A stretch of 42,943 nt of DNA from Rhodospirillales bacterium (GTDB lineage Bacteria; Pseudomonadota; Alphaproteobacteria; Rhodospirillales; 2-12-FULL-67-15), in assembly GCA_016872535.1 (NCBI GenBank), contig VGZQ01000019.1, positions 1-42,943 of the forward strand. Direction: 5' to 3'. The translations under genes and the position numbers were made by a program. Below, piece by piece: positions 6,654 to 14,791 of the stretch (the first letter of the stretch is position 1; every line of letters begins with the position of its first letter). The notes beneath the pieces are model-generated. The model searched no databases. It was not told where the DNA came from and was given only the letters and a program-made list of their open reading frames with translations.

Positions 6654-6898
6654 CAAAGCTTTTCGCGGCCCACGGGCGCATCGTCCCACCCGCGTTCCTC
6701 GGGGGCGTGGCGATGGCGCGCCGGATCGAACCCAGCCAGAAGTTCGGTGAGCGTCGGCTTCTTGGCCGATACCAGGGTGACGGTTTCGCCCTCGGTGTGG
6801 AAGACGACGGGCCCCCCATCCTTGACGCCGAGCAGTTCCCGGACCTTCACCGGAATCGTCACTTGTCCCTTGACCGTCACTTTCGCCTGAACATTCAC
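6653..6898 (-). CDS. MazE/AbrB-type antitoxin
   Basis: 81-aa antitoxin. Residues 1-45 form an AbrB/SpoVT swapped-hairpin DNA-binding domain (KVTVKGQVTIPVKVRELLGV). The acidic, flexible C-terminal tail (FDPARHRHAPEERGWDDAPV) is the part expected to wrap the toxin. It is the first gene of the pair, as is usual for MazEF, and has a strong ribosome site (AAGGAGAT). An inverted repeat 30 bases upstream is a likely operator for autorepression. Confidence 0.9.
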   Translation of the reverse strand: MNVQAKVTVKGQVTIPVKVRELLGVKDGGPVVFHTEGETVTLVSAKKPTLTELLAGFDPARHRHAPEERGWDDAPVGREKL

Positions 6899-6927
6899 GC
6901 CCTATCTCCTTACCTAATGCTTAAGTA

Positions 6928-6946
6928 AAGTAATGGATCATTACTT
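6928..6946. promoter_or_regulatory. Inverted-repeat operator of the MazEF pair
   Basis: AAGTAATG, three bases, then CATTACTT: perfect 8-bp arms just upstream of the antitoxin ribosome site. AbrB-type antitoxins bind such AT-rich dyads at their own promoters. It is the only AT-rich patch in the surrounding kilobase. Confidence 0.6.
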
Positions 6947-6961
6947 CATTCGCAAGCCCCC

Positions 6962-8098
6962 CTAGGGTCGCGTTTCTTCGTCCTTGATGCCGGGGTCGAA
7001 CTGGTACCAGGCGTCGAGCCCGGCCAGCACCACGCCGTCGAATCCTTGCGCGACCACGCCGTAAAGATACGAGTCGTTGCCGCCGTTGACGATCCGCTGC
7101 CAGGCGGGACGCCAATACTGCACCCAATGGCGATCGGGATCGCCGGACATGGGCGAGCCGATGAAGCCGGGGTTGCCTTCGCGCCAGCCCGGCTTCCAGA
7201 AAAAGCTGCCGGCGGAAATGGTGGCGATATCGACCCGCGCCAGCACCAGGCGCCGGGAGCCGAGCTTCTTGTACTTCAGCGTCTCGACCGCCTGTCGCGA
7301 CAACGGCTGGCGGCCGTGGAACACGTCGACGATCACGGCGTCGAAATTGGTGTCGTGCATTTTGAGGGCGAATTCGTCCTCGCGGCCGAACGGGCGCGAG
7401 TCGGAGAGGATCATGAAATTGCGCACGGCGGGAAACGAAACGATCGATTCGCCGTTCTCGCGGTACGGCCGCTCGGGGAAGCGCGGCAGCGCGTTGATGA
7501 GATCGATGGCGCGCGGGGCGGGAAAGGGGATCGCGCCGATTTCCGCCGCGCGCCGGATCGCTTCGCCGGCCTCGTCGGCGTTCCGCACGAAATCGACGAC
7601 CATCAGCTTGATCCGCTCCGCGCGCGCGGTTTCGAGCAGCGCCAGGCGCCGTTTCAGGCGTTCCGGGCTCGGCTCGACCCCCGGCTTGGCCGGGTCGTCG
7701 AAAAAGAGGCCGGGAACCAGGATGCCGTCGAGCGTCTGCATGTAGGCGCGCGCCGGCGCGGTCTTCAGCCGGTCGGCTTCGTCCTGCTTGACCAGCAGAT
7801 CGAGGCCGCCCTCGGCGATCACCGCGAAATCGGCGCGCTGGCCGCGCACGAACGCGGCGGACGCCTGGACGAAGCGGCGCATTTCCTCGCGCATGTCGAG
7901 CAGCGGCGCGGTCGGCGAGCGGACAGCGGGTTCGGCCGGGCCATTGAGCCTTTCGCCCTGGACGCGGATTTCGCCTTTTTTCGTATCTTTCTTGGTCGCG
8001 CCTTTTTGCGCGGGCGCGGCCGGAGCCTGGGCGTCGGCGGGAGAAATCCCGGCGAGAACCAACAGGGCGGCGAGAGCGAGAACGATGAAACGGCGCAT
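6962..8098 (-). CDS. Secreted TIM-barrel-like glycosidase-family protein
   Basis: 378-aa exported protein. The start was chosen at MRRFIVLALAALLVLAGISP because it gives a normal signal peptide ending near ADA-QA. A low-complexity Ala/Lys linker and a middle region follow, then a C-terminal part that resembles the barrel proteins related to TM1410 and endo-alpha-1,4-galactosaminidase (GH114-like): FDAVIVDVFHG, SRRLVLARVDIATIS, and near the end VVAQGFDGVVLAGLDAWYQF. Active glycosidase residues cannot be assigned with confidence. It may act on extracellular or envelope polysaccharide. It diverges from the molybdoenzyme gene, 86 bases away. Confidence 0.65.
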   Translation of the reverse strand: MRRFIVLALAALLVLAGISPADAQAPAAPAQKGATKKDTKKGEIRVQGERLNGPAEPAVRSPTAPLLDMREEMRRFVQASAAFVRGQRADFAVIAEGGLDLLVKQDEADRLKTAPARAYMQTLDGILVPGLFFDDPAKPGVEPSPERLKRRLALLETARAERIKLMVVDFVRNADEAGEAIRRAAEIGAIPFPAPRAIDLINALPRFPERPYRENGESIVSFPAVRNFMILSDSRPFGREDEFALKMHDTNFDAVIVDVFHGRQPLSRQAVETLKYKKLGSRRLVLARVDIATISAGSFFWKPGWREGNPGFIGSPMSGDPDRHWVQYWRPAWQRIVNGGNDSYLYGVVAQGFDGVVLAGLDAWYQFDPGIKDEETRP

Positions 8099-8184
8099 GA
8101 GGGCCAATCGCGGGTGATATCGCGGCGAAAGTGGGGTCATTCCACCCTTTGCCTCGCTGGCTGGCAAGGGTTAAGAAAACGGGC

Positions 8185-10248
8185 ATGACCTTTGTGCGAT
8201 TCGTTTGCCCGCACGATTGCCCCTCGACTTGCGCGCTGGAAGTCGAGCGAATCGATTCGCGCACCATCGGCCGGGTGCGAGGGTCGGAAGCCAATCCCTA
8301 CACCGACGGCGTCATCTGCGCCAAGGTCGCCCGCTACGCCGAACGGGTGCATCATCCCGACCGCCTGAAAACGCCGCTGCGCCGCGTCGGGCCGAAGGCG
8401 GAGCCGGGCGGACGCAACCGGTTCGAGCCGTGCTCGTGGGACGAGGCGCTGGACATGACCGCGGCGGCGCTTGGCGAAGCGGCGGCGACGCACGGCGCGA
8501 CCTCGGTCTGGCCTTATTTCTACGCCGGCACCATGGGCCTCGTGCAGCGCGACGGGATCGATCGGCTGCGCCACGTCATGGGCTATTCGCGCGAAGACGA
8601 CACCATCTGCATCCGGCTTAGCGATTCGGGCTGGAAGGCGGGCGCGGGCGCCAAACGCGGAACCGATTCGCGCGAGATGGCGGAATCCGACCTGATCGTG
8701 TTCTGGGGGACCAACGCGGTTTCGACCCAGGTCAACGCCATGCACCACGCCGCGCTGGCGCGCAAGAACCGCGGCGCCAAGATCGCCTGCGTCGACGTCT
8801 ACCGCAACCCGACCATGGAAGCGGCGGACATCCCGTTGCTGCTGCGTCCCGGCACCGACGGCGCGCTCGCGTGCGCGATCATGCACGTGCTGTTCAAGGA
8901 GAATTACGCCGACCGCGACTACCTCGCGCGCTACACCGACGCCGACTCGCGCCTGGAGCGCCACCTCGAGGCGCGCACGCCGGCCTGGGCCGCCGCCGTC
9001 ACCGGCCTGCCGGAGGAGGGAATCGTCGCCTTCGCCCGCCTGTACGGCCGGACCAAGCGCAGCTTCATCCGGCTCGGCTACGGGTTCACGCGCCAGCGCA
9101 ACGGCGCGGCCGCCATGCACGCGGCGAGCTGCCTGCCGGCGGTGACCGGCGCTTGGCGGCACAAGGGCGGCGGCGCGCTCTATTCCCAGAGCGGGATATA
9201 CAAGAATTTGGACCAAAGCGTGATCATGGGCCTCGACCGGCTCGACCGCCGGGTGCGCGCGCTCGACCAGTCGCGGATCGGCGCGGTGCTGCTCGGCGAG
9301 CCGGAGGCGCTGCTCGGCGGTCCGCCGGTCAAGGCGCTGTTCATCCAGAACACCAACCCGATGGTGGTCGCGCCCGATCTCGCCAAGGTCCGCGCCGGTT
9401 TCGCGCGCGCGGATTTGTTCGTGTGCGTCCACGAGCAGTTCATGACCGAAACCGCGGCCGCCGCCGACGTGGTGCTGCCGGCGACGACGTTCCTGGAACA
9501 CGACGACATCTATCGCGCCGGCGCGCATACCTGGCTCCAGATCGGGCGCAAGGCGATCGAGCCCTACGCCGAGGCGCGCTCGAACCACGAAGTGCTTCAG
9601 GGCCTGGCGCGCAGGCTCGGCGCCAAACACCCGGGCTTCGACATGACCGCATGGGAGTTGATTGACGACATGCTGCGCCGCTCGGGCCTGCCGCCCGCCG
9701 AGCAGGTCTGGGCCGACGGCGGCGTGGATTTTTCGAAGGGCTTCGAGGACATGCATTTCCTGAACGGGTTCGCCCATCCCGACAAAAAGTTCCATTTCGC
9801 TCCCGACTGGAAGGCGGTCGGCGCCGATCACATCGCCATGCCGGCGTTGCCCGATCATGTCGAGATCATCGAAAAGGCCGACGCCGGGCATCCGTTCAAG
9901 ATGGTGGTCGCGCCCGCGCGCCAGTTCCTCAACTCCACCTTCACCGAAACGCCGGGTTCGCAGAAGCGCGAAGTGCGGCCGACCGCGCTGATCCACCCCG
10001 CCGACATGGCCCGCCTGAACATCGCCGAGGGCGACCGCGTGCGCCTCGGCAACCGGCGCGCGAGCGTCGTGGTCCACGCGCGTTCGTTCGACGGCGTGCG
10101 CGAAGGGGTGACGGTGGTCGAGGGAATCTGGCCCAACAAGTCCTTCGCCGAAGGGCTCGCCGTTAACGCCCTGATCGGCGACGACCGCGCGCCGCCGGCG
10201 GGCGGGGCCGCCTTCCACGACACCGCCGTGTGGATCAAAAAGGCGTGA
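8185..10248 (+). CDS. Molybdopterin oxidoreductase, DMSO-reductase superfamily
   Basis: 687-aa catalytic subunit. The N-terminal cluster motif is Cys8-x3-Cys12-x3-Cys16-x28-Cys45 (VCPHDCPSTC...GVIC), which would bind one 4Fe-4S cluster. Molybdopterin-guanine-dinucleotide binding segments follow (VFWGTNAVSTQ, LFIQNTNPMVV, VVLPATTFLEHDD), and the C-terminal dinucleotide domain begins near FLNSTFTETPG. There is no twin-arginine leader, so it is probably cytoplasmic. The start at MTFVRFVCPHD lies just before the first Cys; an in-frame ATG 54 bases upstream is possible. No electron-transfer or membrane subunit gene adjoins. The substrate is unknown, and the Mo ligand cannot be fixed from sequence alone. 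Confidence 0.9.
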   Translation: MTFVRFVCPHDCPSTCALEVERIDSRTIGRVRGSEANPYTDGVICAKVARYAERVHHPDRLKTPLRRVGPKAEPGGRNRFEPCSWDEALDMTAAALGEAAATHGATSVWPYFYAGTMGLVQRDGIDRLRHVMGYSREDDTICIRLSDSGWKAGAGAKRGTDSREMAESDLIVFWGTNAVSTQVNAMHHAALARKNRGAKIACVDVYRNPTMEAADIPLLLRPGTDGALACAIMHVLFKENYADRDYLARYTDADSRLERHLEARTPAWAAAVTGLPEEGIVAFARLYGRTKRSFIRLGYGFTRQRNGAAAMHAASCLPAVTGAWRHKGGGALYSQSGIYKNLDQSVIMGLDRLDRRVRALDQSRIGAVLLGEPEALLGGPPVKALFIQNTNPMVVAPDLAKVRAGFARADLFVCVHEQFMTETAAAADVVLPATTFLEHDDIYRAGAHTWLQIGRKAIEPYAEARSNHEVLQGLARRLGAKHPGFDMTAWELIDDMLRRSGLPPAEQVWADGGVDFSKGFEDMHFLNGFAHPDKKFHFAPDWKAVGADHIAMPALPDHVEIIEKADAGHPFKMVVAPARQFLNSTFTETPGSQKREVRPTALIHPADMARLNIAEGDRVRLGNRRASVVVHARSFDGVREGVTVVEGIWPNKSFAEGLAVNALIGDDRAPPAGGAAFHDTAVWIKKA

Positions 10249-10320
10249 GGATCGGGTTTCCGGCGGTTTCGTTCAACCGCATGTGATCGCGGATTTCCGT
10301 CGGGCGATCATAATGCCGGA

Positions 10321-11331
10321 ATGGAACTTGACTCCCGTTTTGCCAATGTCGCCCGCGCGGCGTGCGCCGCCGCCCTGGCTCTCGTATTCGCGCATTCGGG
10401 GTCGGTGTGGGCGGGCGCGGCGCCCGACGAGTGGCGAGTCGAATGGCCGCGCACCGATTTCACCCGTGCCGGCGTGCCGTTCGACGAAATCATGTCGGGC
10501 GGCCCGCCCAAGGACGGCATCCCTTCCATCGACCGGCCGAAATTCGTTCCGCTCGCCGAAGCGCGGGGTGTGCGCGACACCGAGCCGGTGATCGGCCTCG
10601 TCCTCAAGGGCGAGGCGCGGGCTTATCCGATCTCGATCCTGATCTGGCACGAGATCGTCAACGACACGGTCGGCGGCGTTCCGGTCGCGATCACCTATTG
10701 CCCGCTCTGCAATTCGGCGGTGGTGTTCGATCGGCGGTTGGGCGGGCGAACGCTGGAATTCGGCACCACCGGCAAGCTCCGCCACTCGGACCTGGTGATG
10801 TACGACCGCCAGACGGAAAGCTGGTGGCAGCAGTTCCTGGGCGAAGCCATCGTCGGCGCGTTGACGGGGGAGACACTGCGGATGGTGCCGAGCCGGCTGG
10901 AATCCTTCGCCGAATTCCGCCAACGCGCGCCGGCGGGGCGCGTGCTGGTGCCGAATAATCCCGGCATGCGGCGTTACGGTATGAATCCGTATGCCGGCTA
11001 CGACTCCTCGGACACGCCGTTTCTGTATCGCGGGCCGCTGCCCGAAGGGATCGGCGCGCTCGAGCGGGTGGTCGTGGTCGGACGCGAGGCTTGGCCGCTG
11101 ACGCGGGTGCGGGCGAAGGGAGTCATCGCGCGTGACGATCTCCGCCTGACGTGGCGACCGGGCCAAGTGTCCGCGCTCGATGCGCGCCGCGTGGCCGAGG
11201 GCCGGGACGTGGGCGGGGTCGTGGTCGAACGCCGCCGCGCCGACGGCCAATGGGAAGACGCCGTTCACGACGTGGCGTTCGCGTTCGCGTTTCGCGCCTT
11301 CCACCCCGCGGGCACGCTTCATCTCGATTAA
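10321..11331 (+). CDS. DUF3179 domain exported protein
   Basis: 336-aa protein with an N-terminal hydrophobic stretch (~12-31, ARAACAAALALVFAHSG) that acts as a signal peptide or anchor. The body matches the DUF3179 family: GIPSIDRPKFVPL, ARAYPISILIWHEIVNDTVG and the hallmark ITYCPLCNSAVVFDR with Cys127 and Cys130. The conserved CPLC pair suggests a redox or metal role, but no reaction is established for the family to my knowledge. It is 72 bases after the molybdoenzyme and could be co-transcribed with it. Confidence 0.85.
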   Translation: MELDSRFANVARAACAAALALVFAHSGSVWAGAAPDEWRVEWPRTDFTRAGVPFDEIMSGGPPKDGIPSIDRPKFVPLAEARGVRDTEPVIGLVLKGEARAYPISILIWHEIVNDTVGGVPVAITYCPLCNSAVVFDRRLGGRTLEFGTTGKLRHSDLVMYDRQTESWWQQFLGEAIVGALTGETLRMVPSRLESFAEFRQRAPAGRVLVPNNPGMRRYGMNPYAGYDSSDTPFLYRGPLPEGIGALERVVVVGREAWPLTRVRAKGVIARDDLRLTWRPGQVSALDARRVAEGRDVGGVVVERRRADGQWEDAVHDVAFAFAFRAFHPAGTLHLD

Positions 11332-11418
11332 GCGGCCTAATGACTTGTTAACCGCGCCGGGCTAGGTTATCCCGAAATTATCGGACGAATCGGAAAGTCC
11401 CGCGAGGGGAATCGCGCC

Positions 11419-12243
11419 ATGTCGGCGAAGCGCGCGCACGTGATCGTGCTCGGCAACGAGAAGGGCGGGTCGGGCAAGTCGACCACCGCCATGCACGTCA
11501 TCGTCGCCGCGCTCCGCGAAGGGCGCAAGGTCGCCAGCATCGACCTCGACGCCCGCCAGGGCACGCTGACCCGCTATCTCGCCAACCGGCGCAATTACGC
11601 CCGCGCCGAGGGATTCGATCTGCCGATGCCGGCGCATTACGCGGTCGACCGGCGCAACAACCTGCCGTTCGGCGCGCCGTTGCTGGCGGAGGAACGCGAC
11701 CGGCTCCGGCTGCTGCTCGACGGCGCCATGTTCGCCCACGACCTGCTGGTCATCGACACGCCGGGCAGCGACAGCGAATTGTCGCGCTACGGCCACGCCT
11801 ACGCCGACACGCTGGTCACGCCGATCAACGACAGCCTGGTCGATTTCGACGTGCTCGCCCACGTCGATCCGCGCACGCTCACGGTCAAGGCGCCGAGCCA
11901 TTACGCCGAGATGGTCTGGCAGGCGAAGAAGGAACGCGCCGAGCGCAACCTGGGTTCGATCGATTGGGTCGTCATGCGCAACCGGCTCTCGCACCTGGAT
12001 GCGCGCAACAAGCGCGAAATCGAGCGCCTGATGCGCGACTTCGCGACTCGCCTCGGCTGCCGCGTCGCGCAGGGCTTCGCCGAGCGGGTGATCTACCGCG
12101 AATTGTTCCTGCAGGGCCTGACCATGATGGACTTGGAAGACGTCAAGCCCGGCGCCATGTCCATGAGCCACGTCGCCGCGCGCCAGGAAGTCCGCTCCCT
12201 GCTCGACGCGCTCCGCCTGCCGCCGCGCCGGGCGGCGGCGTAG
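11419..12243 (+). CDS. mipZ: MipZ, division-site positioning ATPase
   Basis: 274-aa ParA-type P-loop ATPase. The deviant Walker A motif GNEKGGSGKSTT is at 12-23 with signature lysines at 15 and 20; the Walker A-prime region is VASIDLDARQ and Walker B is LLVIDTPGSDS. The segment IVLGNEKGGSGKSTTAMHV and the long C-terminal extension (SLVDFDVLAHVD, VMRNRLSHLDARNKREI) are characteristic of MipZ. In Caulobacter this protein binds ParB at the poles and blocks FtsZ assembly away from mid-cell. The start has a GAGGGGAA ribosome site. No parAB genes adjoin, as is typical of mipZ. Confidence 0.92.
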   Translation: MSAKRAHVIVLGNEKGGSGKSTTAMHVIVAALREGRKVASIDLDARQGTLTRYLANRRNYARAEGFDLPMPAHYAVDRRNNLPFGAPLLAEERDRLRLLLDGAMFAHDLLVIDTPGSDSELSRYGHAYADTLVTPINDSLVDFDVLAHVDPRTLTVKAPSHYAEMVWQAKKERAERNLGSIDWVVMRNRLSHLDARNKREIERLMRDFATRLGCRVAQGFAERVIYRELFLQGLTMMDLEDVKPGAMSMSHVAARQEVRSLLDALRLPPRRAAA

Positions 12244-12302
12244 AAATCGGAGGCTGTGGCGTGCCCTGTCGGTGAAGGTTATCTTTGCCGGCGGGTGAAA
12301 GC

Positions 12303-13037
12303 ATGGCCGGTAAAGATCGCCTTCCCGACGCGGGCGCCGATAAAACCGAAGCCGCGAAAGCCGTGTCCGAATTTCTGGCGCGGGCCAAAACCGTGCCCGC
12401 GCCGCGCGTTCGGGGCGCGGGCCGGGGCCGCTTGCTGTTCGTCATGGACGCGACCGCCAGCCGCGAGCCGACCTGGGACAAGGCCGCCCGCATCCAGGGC
12501 GAAATGTTCCGCGCGGCGGAGGCCGTGGGCGGGCTCGACGTGCAGTTGGCGTTCTATCGCGGTTTCGACGAATTCAAGGTCAGCCGGTGGGTTCGGGACG
12601 CGGATGAAATGACGCGCCTGATGGAATCCGTTTTCTGCCTCGCCGGCGAGACCCAAATCCGCAAGGCTCTTGGTCACGCCGCCGGCGAAACACGGGCGGC
12701 GCGCGTCAACGCGATGGTTCTCGTCGGCGACGCCTTCGAGGAGGACATCGATCGCGTCGTGGCGGCGGCGGGCGAGCTCGCCTTGCTCGGCGTCCCGGCG
12801 TTCATGTTCCATGAGGGCGACGATCCGGCCGCCGAATTCGCGTTCCGCCGGATCGCCGAACTGACCCGCGGGGCCTATGTCCGTTTCGATGCCGCCAGCG
12901 CCGACGCGCTTCGCGATCTCCTGACCGCGGTCGCCGTGTACGCCGCCGCCGGCGCGGACGCCTTGAACAAAATCGCCCGCGCCAAGGGCGGGACGATTTT
13001 GGCCGTAGCCCGCCAGGTGTCGGGCCCCAAGGGTTGA
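12303..13037 (+). CDS. VWA-domain protein
   Basis: 244-aa protein with a von Willebrand factor A-like fold from ~42 onward. RLLFVMDATASREPTW carries a metal-site motif D49-x-T51-x-S53, a variant of the usual DxSxS, and VLVGDAFEED supplies a later acidic residue. No signal peptide or membrane span is visible, so it is probably cytoplasmic. The first 40 residues are polar and probably disordered. It follows mipZ by 59 bases and precedes the J-domain gene by 6 bases, so these two are almost certainly co-translated. The ATG at 12303 was chosen over an in-frame TTG at 12285. Its partner and role are unknown. Confidence 0.8.
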   Translation: MAGKDRLPDAGADKTEAAKAVSEFLARAKTVPAPRVRGAGRGRLLFVMDATASREPTWDKAARIQGEMFRAAEAVGGLDVQLAFYRGFDEFKVSRWVRDADEMTRLMESVFCLAGETQIRKALGHAAGETRAARVNAMVLVGDAFEEDIDRVVAAAGELALLGVPAFMFHEGDDPAAEFAFRRIAELTRGAYVRFDAASADALRDLLTAVAVYAAAGADALNKIARAKGGTILAVARQVSGPKG

Positions 13038-13043
13038 GCGGGA

Positions 13044-13787
13044 ATGCTGACCTGGTTCCTGATCGGGCTTTTGCTGCTGGCGGCGACGGTCCTGGTATTG
13101 AGGCTCTTCGTCGCCGCCGATCCCAAGAAACTCGCCCGCGCCATCGTCTGGACCGCGAGCGGCGTTCTCGGCGCGCTCTTTCTCTATCTCGCCGTCACCG
13201 GTCGGCTGTCGTGGCTGTTCGTCGCGATCCCGGCGATCATGCCCTGGATTTTCCGGGCGCGGGCTCTGGCGCGCATGTTCAAGACCTTTTCCCGAATGCG
13301 CGGCGCGCCGACCGGCGCGGCGAGCGGACAAACTTCGCGGGTCGAAACCCGGCACTTGCGCATGACGCTGGACCACGACAGCGGCCGCATGGATGGCGAA
13401 GTGATCGAAGGAAACTGGGCCGGCCGAAAACTCTCGGACATGGATCGGATCGCGTTGATCGCGCTTTTGGCGTACCTGAACGAGGTCGATACGCAGTCCG
13501 CTTCGTTATTGGTTGCCTATCTCGATCGGGAACGGCCGGGATGGAAGGAGGGGGCGGAAGCCCGAGCAGCCGGCGCGAACGCAACCGACGGAGCCGAATC
13601 GGAGGGTTTCGCTTCCGGCCCCATGACCCGGGAAGAGGCGCTGCGCATCCTGGGACTGGAGGAGAGCGCGGACGAAGCCGCGATCAAGGCCGCGCATCGG
13701 CGCCTGATGGCGCAATTGCACCCCGACCGGGGCGGTTCCTCCTACCTCGCCGCCAAGATCAACCAAGCCCGCGACACGCTGCTGTAA
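13044..13787 (+). CDS. Membrane-anchored J-domain protein
   Basis: 247-aa protein with two N-terminal membrane spans (~2-24 and ~33-62), a cytoplasmic middle region and a C-terminal J-domain at ~193-247. The J-domain holds the HPD tripeptide (LMAQLHPDRGGSS), which stimulates DnaK-type chaperones. The middle segment (MTLDHDSGRMDGEVIEGNWA, then RKLSDMD) recurs in alphaproteobacterial membrane J-proteins related to the Tim14/Pam18 type. A glycine/alanine-rich linker precedes the J-domain. It starts six bases after the VWA gene; together they suggest membrane recruitment of DnaK to a VWA-bound client, which is inference. Confidence 0.88.
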   Translation: MLTWFLIGLLLLAATVLVLRLFVAADPKKLARAIVWTASGVLGALFLYLAVTGRLSWLFVAIPAIMPWIFRARALARMFKTFSRMRGAPTGAASGQTSRVETRHLRMTLDHDSGRMDGEVIEGNWAGRKLSDMDRIALIALLAYLNEVDTQSASLLVAYLDRERPGWKEGAEARAAGANATDGAESEGFASGPMTREEALRILGLEESADEAAIKAAHRRLMAQLHPDRGGSSYLAAKINQARDTLL

Positions 13788-13883
13788 CCCGCGGTTTCGC
13801 CGCCGTGGCGCGCCTTGCGCCCCTCCCTCCCGTGTGGCAATAAAACCGCCTTCCGAGCCCAAGCCACCTGCCAGGGACCCCCG

Positions 13884-14753
13884 ATGGTCAAGCCCGTCAA
13901 GAAGGCCGTTTTTCCCGTCGCCGGCCTCGGCACGCGCTTTCTGCCCGCGACCAAGGCGCTGCCCAAGGAAATGCTGCCGATCGTCGACAAGCCGCTGATC
14001 CAATACGCGGTCGAGGAAGCGCGCGACGCCGGCATCGAAGAATTCATCCTGGTCACCGGGCGCGGCAAGACGGCGATGGAGGATCATTTCGACCACGCCG
14101 TCGAACTCGAGCAGACCTTGAAGGAACGCGGCAAGATGGAGGCGCTCAAGGAAGTGCTCGACTGCCTGCCGGAATCGGGACGGGTCTATTACACCCGCCA
14201 GCAGAAACCGCTCGGCCTCGGCCACGCGGTCTGGTGCGCGCGCAGTTTCATCCACGACGAGCCGTTCGCCGTGCTGCTCGCCGACGACCTGATCATGGCC
14301 GAGCCCGGCTGCCTGAAACAGATGGTCGATATCTATGCCCAGGTCGGCGGCAACATGGTGGCGGTCGAAAACGTGCCGCGCGAGAAGACCAACCAGTACG
14401 GCATTCTCGACGTGGCCCAGGAGCAGGGCGGGCTCGCGCGCGCCAAGGGGCTGGTCGAAAAGCCGGCGCCCGAGGTCGCGCCGTCGACGCTCTCGATCAT
14501 CGGGCGCTACATCCTCCAGCCCGAGGTGTTTCACCACCTCGACCGCCAGGACCGGGGCGCGGGCGGGGAGATCCAGCTCACCGACGCCATGGCCAAGACC
14601 ATCGGCCAGGTGCCGTTCCACGGGCTCCGCTTCAAGGGCAAGCGCTTCGATTGCGGCAGCAAGCAGGGCTTTCTCGAGGCCAACCTCGCCTTCGCGCTCC
14701 GCCGCCCGGACCTCGCCGAAGGGGTCAGGGCCATGCTCAAGCAGTACGTGTGA
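13884..14753 (+). CDS. galU: UTP-glucose-1-phosphate uridylyltransferase
   Basis: 289-aa nucleotidyltransferase making UDP-glucose from UTP and glucose-1-phosphate. The signature AVFPVAGLGTRFLPATKALP is at the N-terminus, followed by PKEMLPIVDKPLIQYAVEEA, LLADDLIM and the late GGEIQLTDAM and KRFDCGSKQGF blocks. The length is normal for GalU. The start at MVKPVKKAVF follows a CAGGGA ribosome site. It is the first gene of a run with the UDP-glucose dehydrogenase and phosphomannomutase, so its product feeds UDP-glucuronate and other precursors of surface polysaccharide. Confidence 0.96.
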   Translation: MVKPVKKAVFPVAGLGTRFLPATKALPKEMLPIVDKPLIQYAVEEARDAGIEEFILVTGRGKTAMEDHFDHAVELEQTLKERGKMEALKEVLDCLPESGRVYYTRQQKPLGLGHAVWCARSFIHDEPFAVLLADDLIMAEPGCLKQMVDIYAQVGGNMVAVENVPREKTNQYGILDVAQEQGGLARAKGLVEKPAPEVAPSTLSIIGRYILQPEVFHHLDRQDRGAGGEIQLTDAMAKTIGQVPFHGLRFKGKRFDCGSKQGFLEANLAFALRRPDLAEGVRAMLKQYV

Positions 14754-14791
14754 GCGATCGCTCACGCCATTGACGGGAAACGGATCGCACC

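Noticed and set aside
8137-10218. Long minus-strand reading frame (~693 aa) opposite the molybdoenzyme gene
   Set aside because: Its translation is low-complexity Arg/His/Gly-rich without family motifs; it is the antisense shadow of a clear enzyme in high-GC DNA.
8185-10248. Selenocysteine codon in the molybdoenzyme
   Set aside because: The frame has no internal TGA, so a selenocysteine ligand is not encoded.
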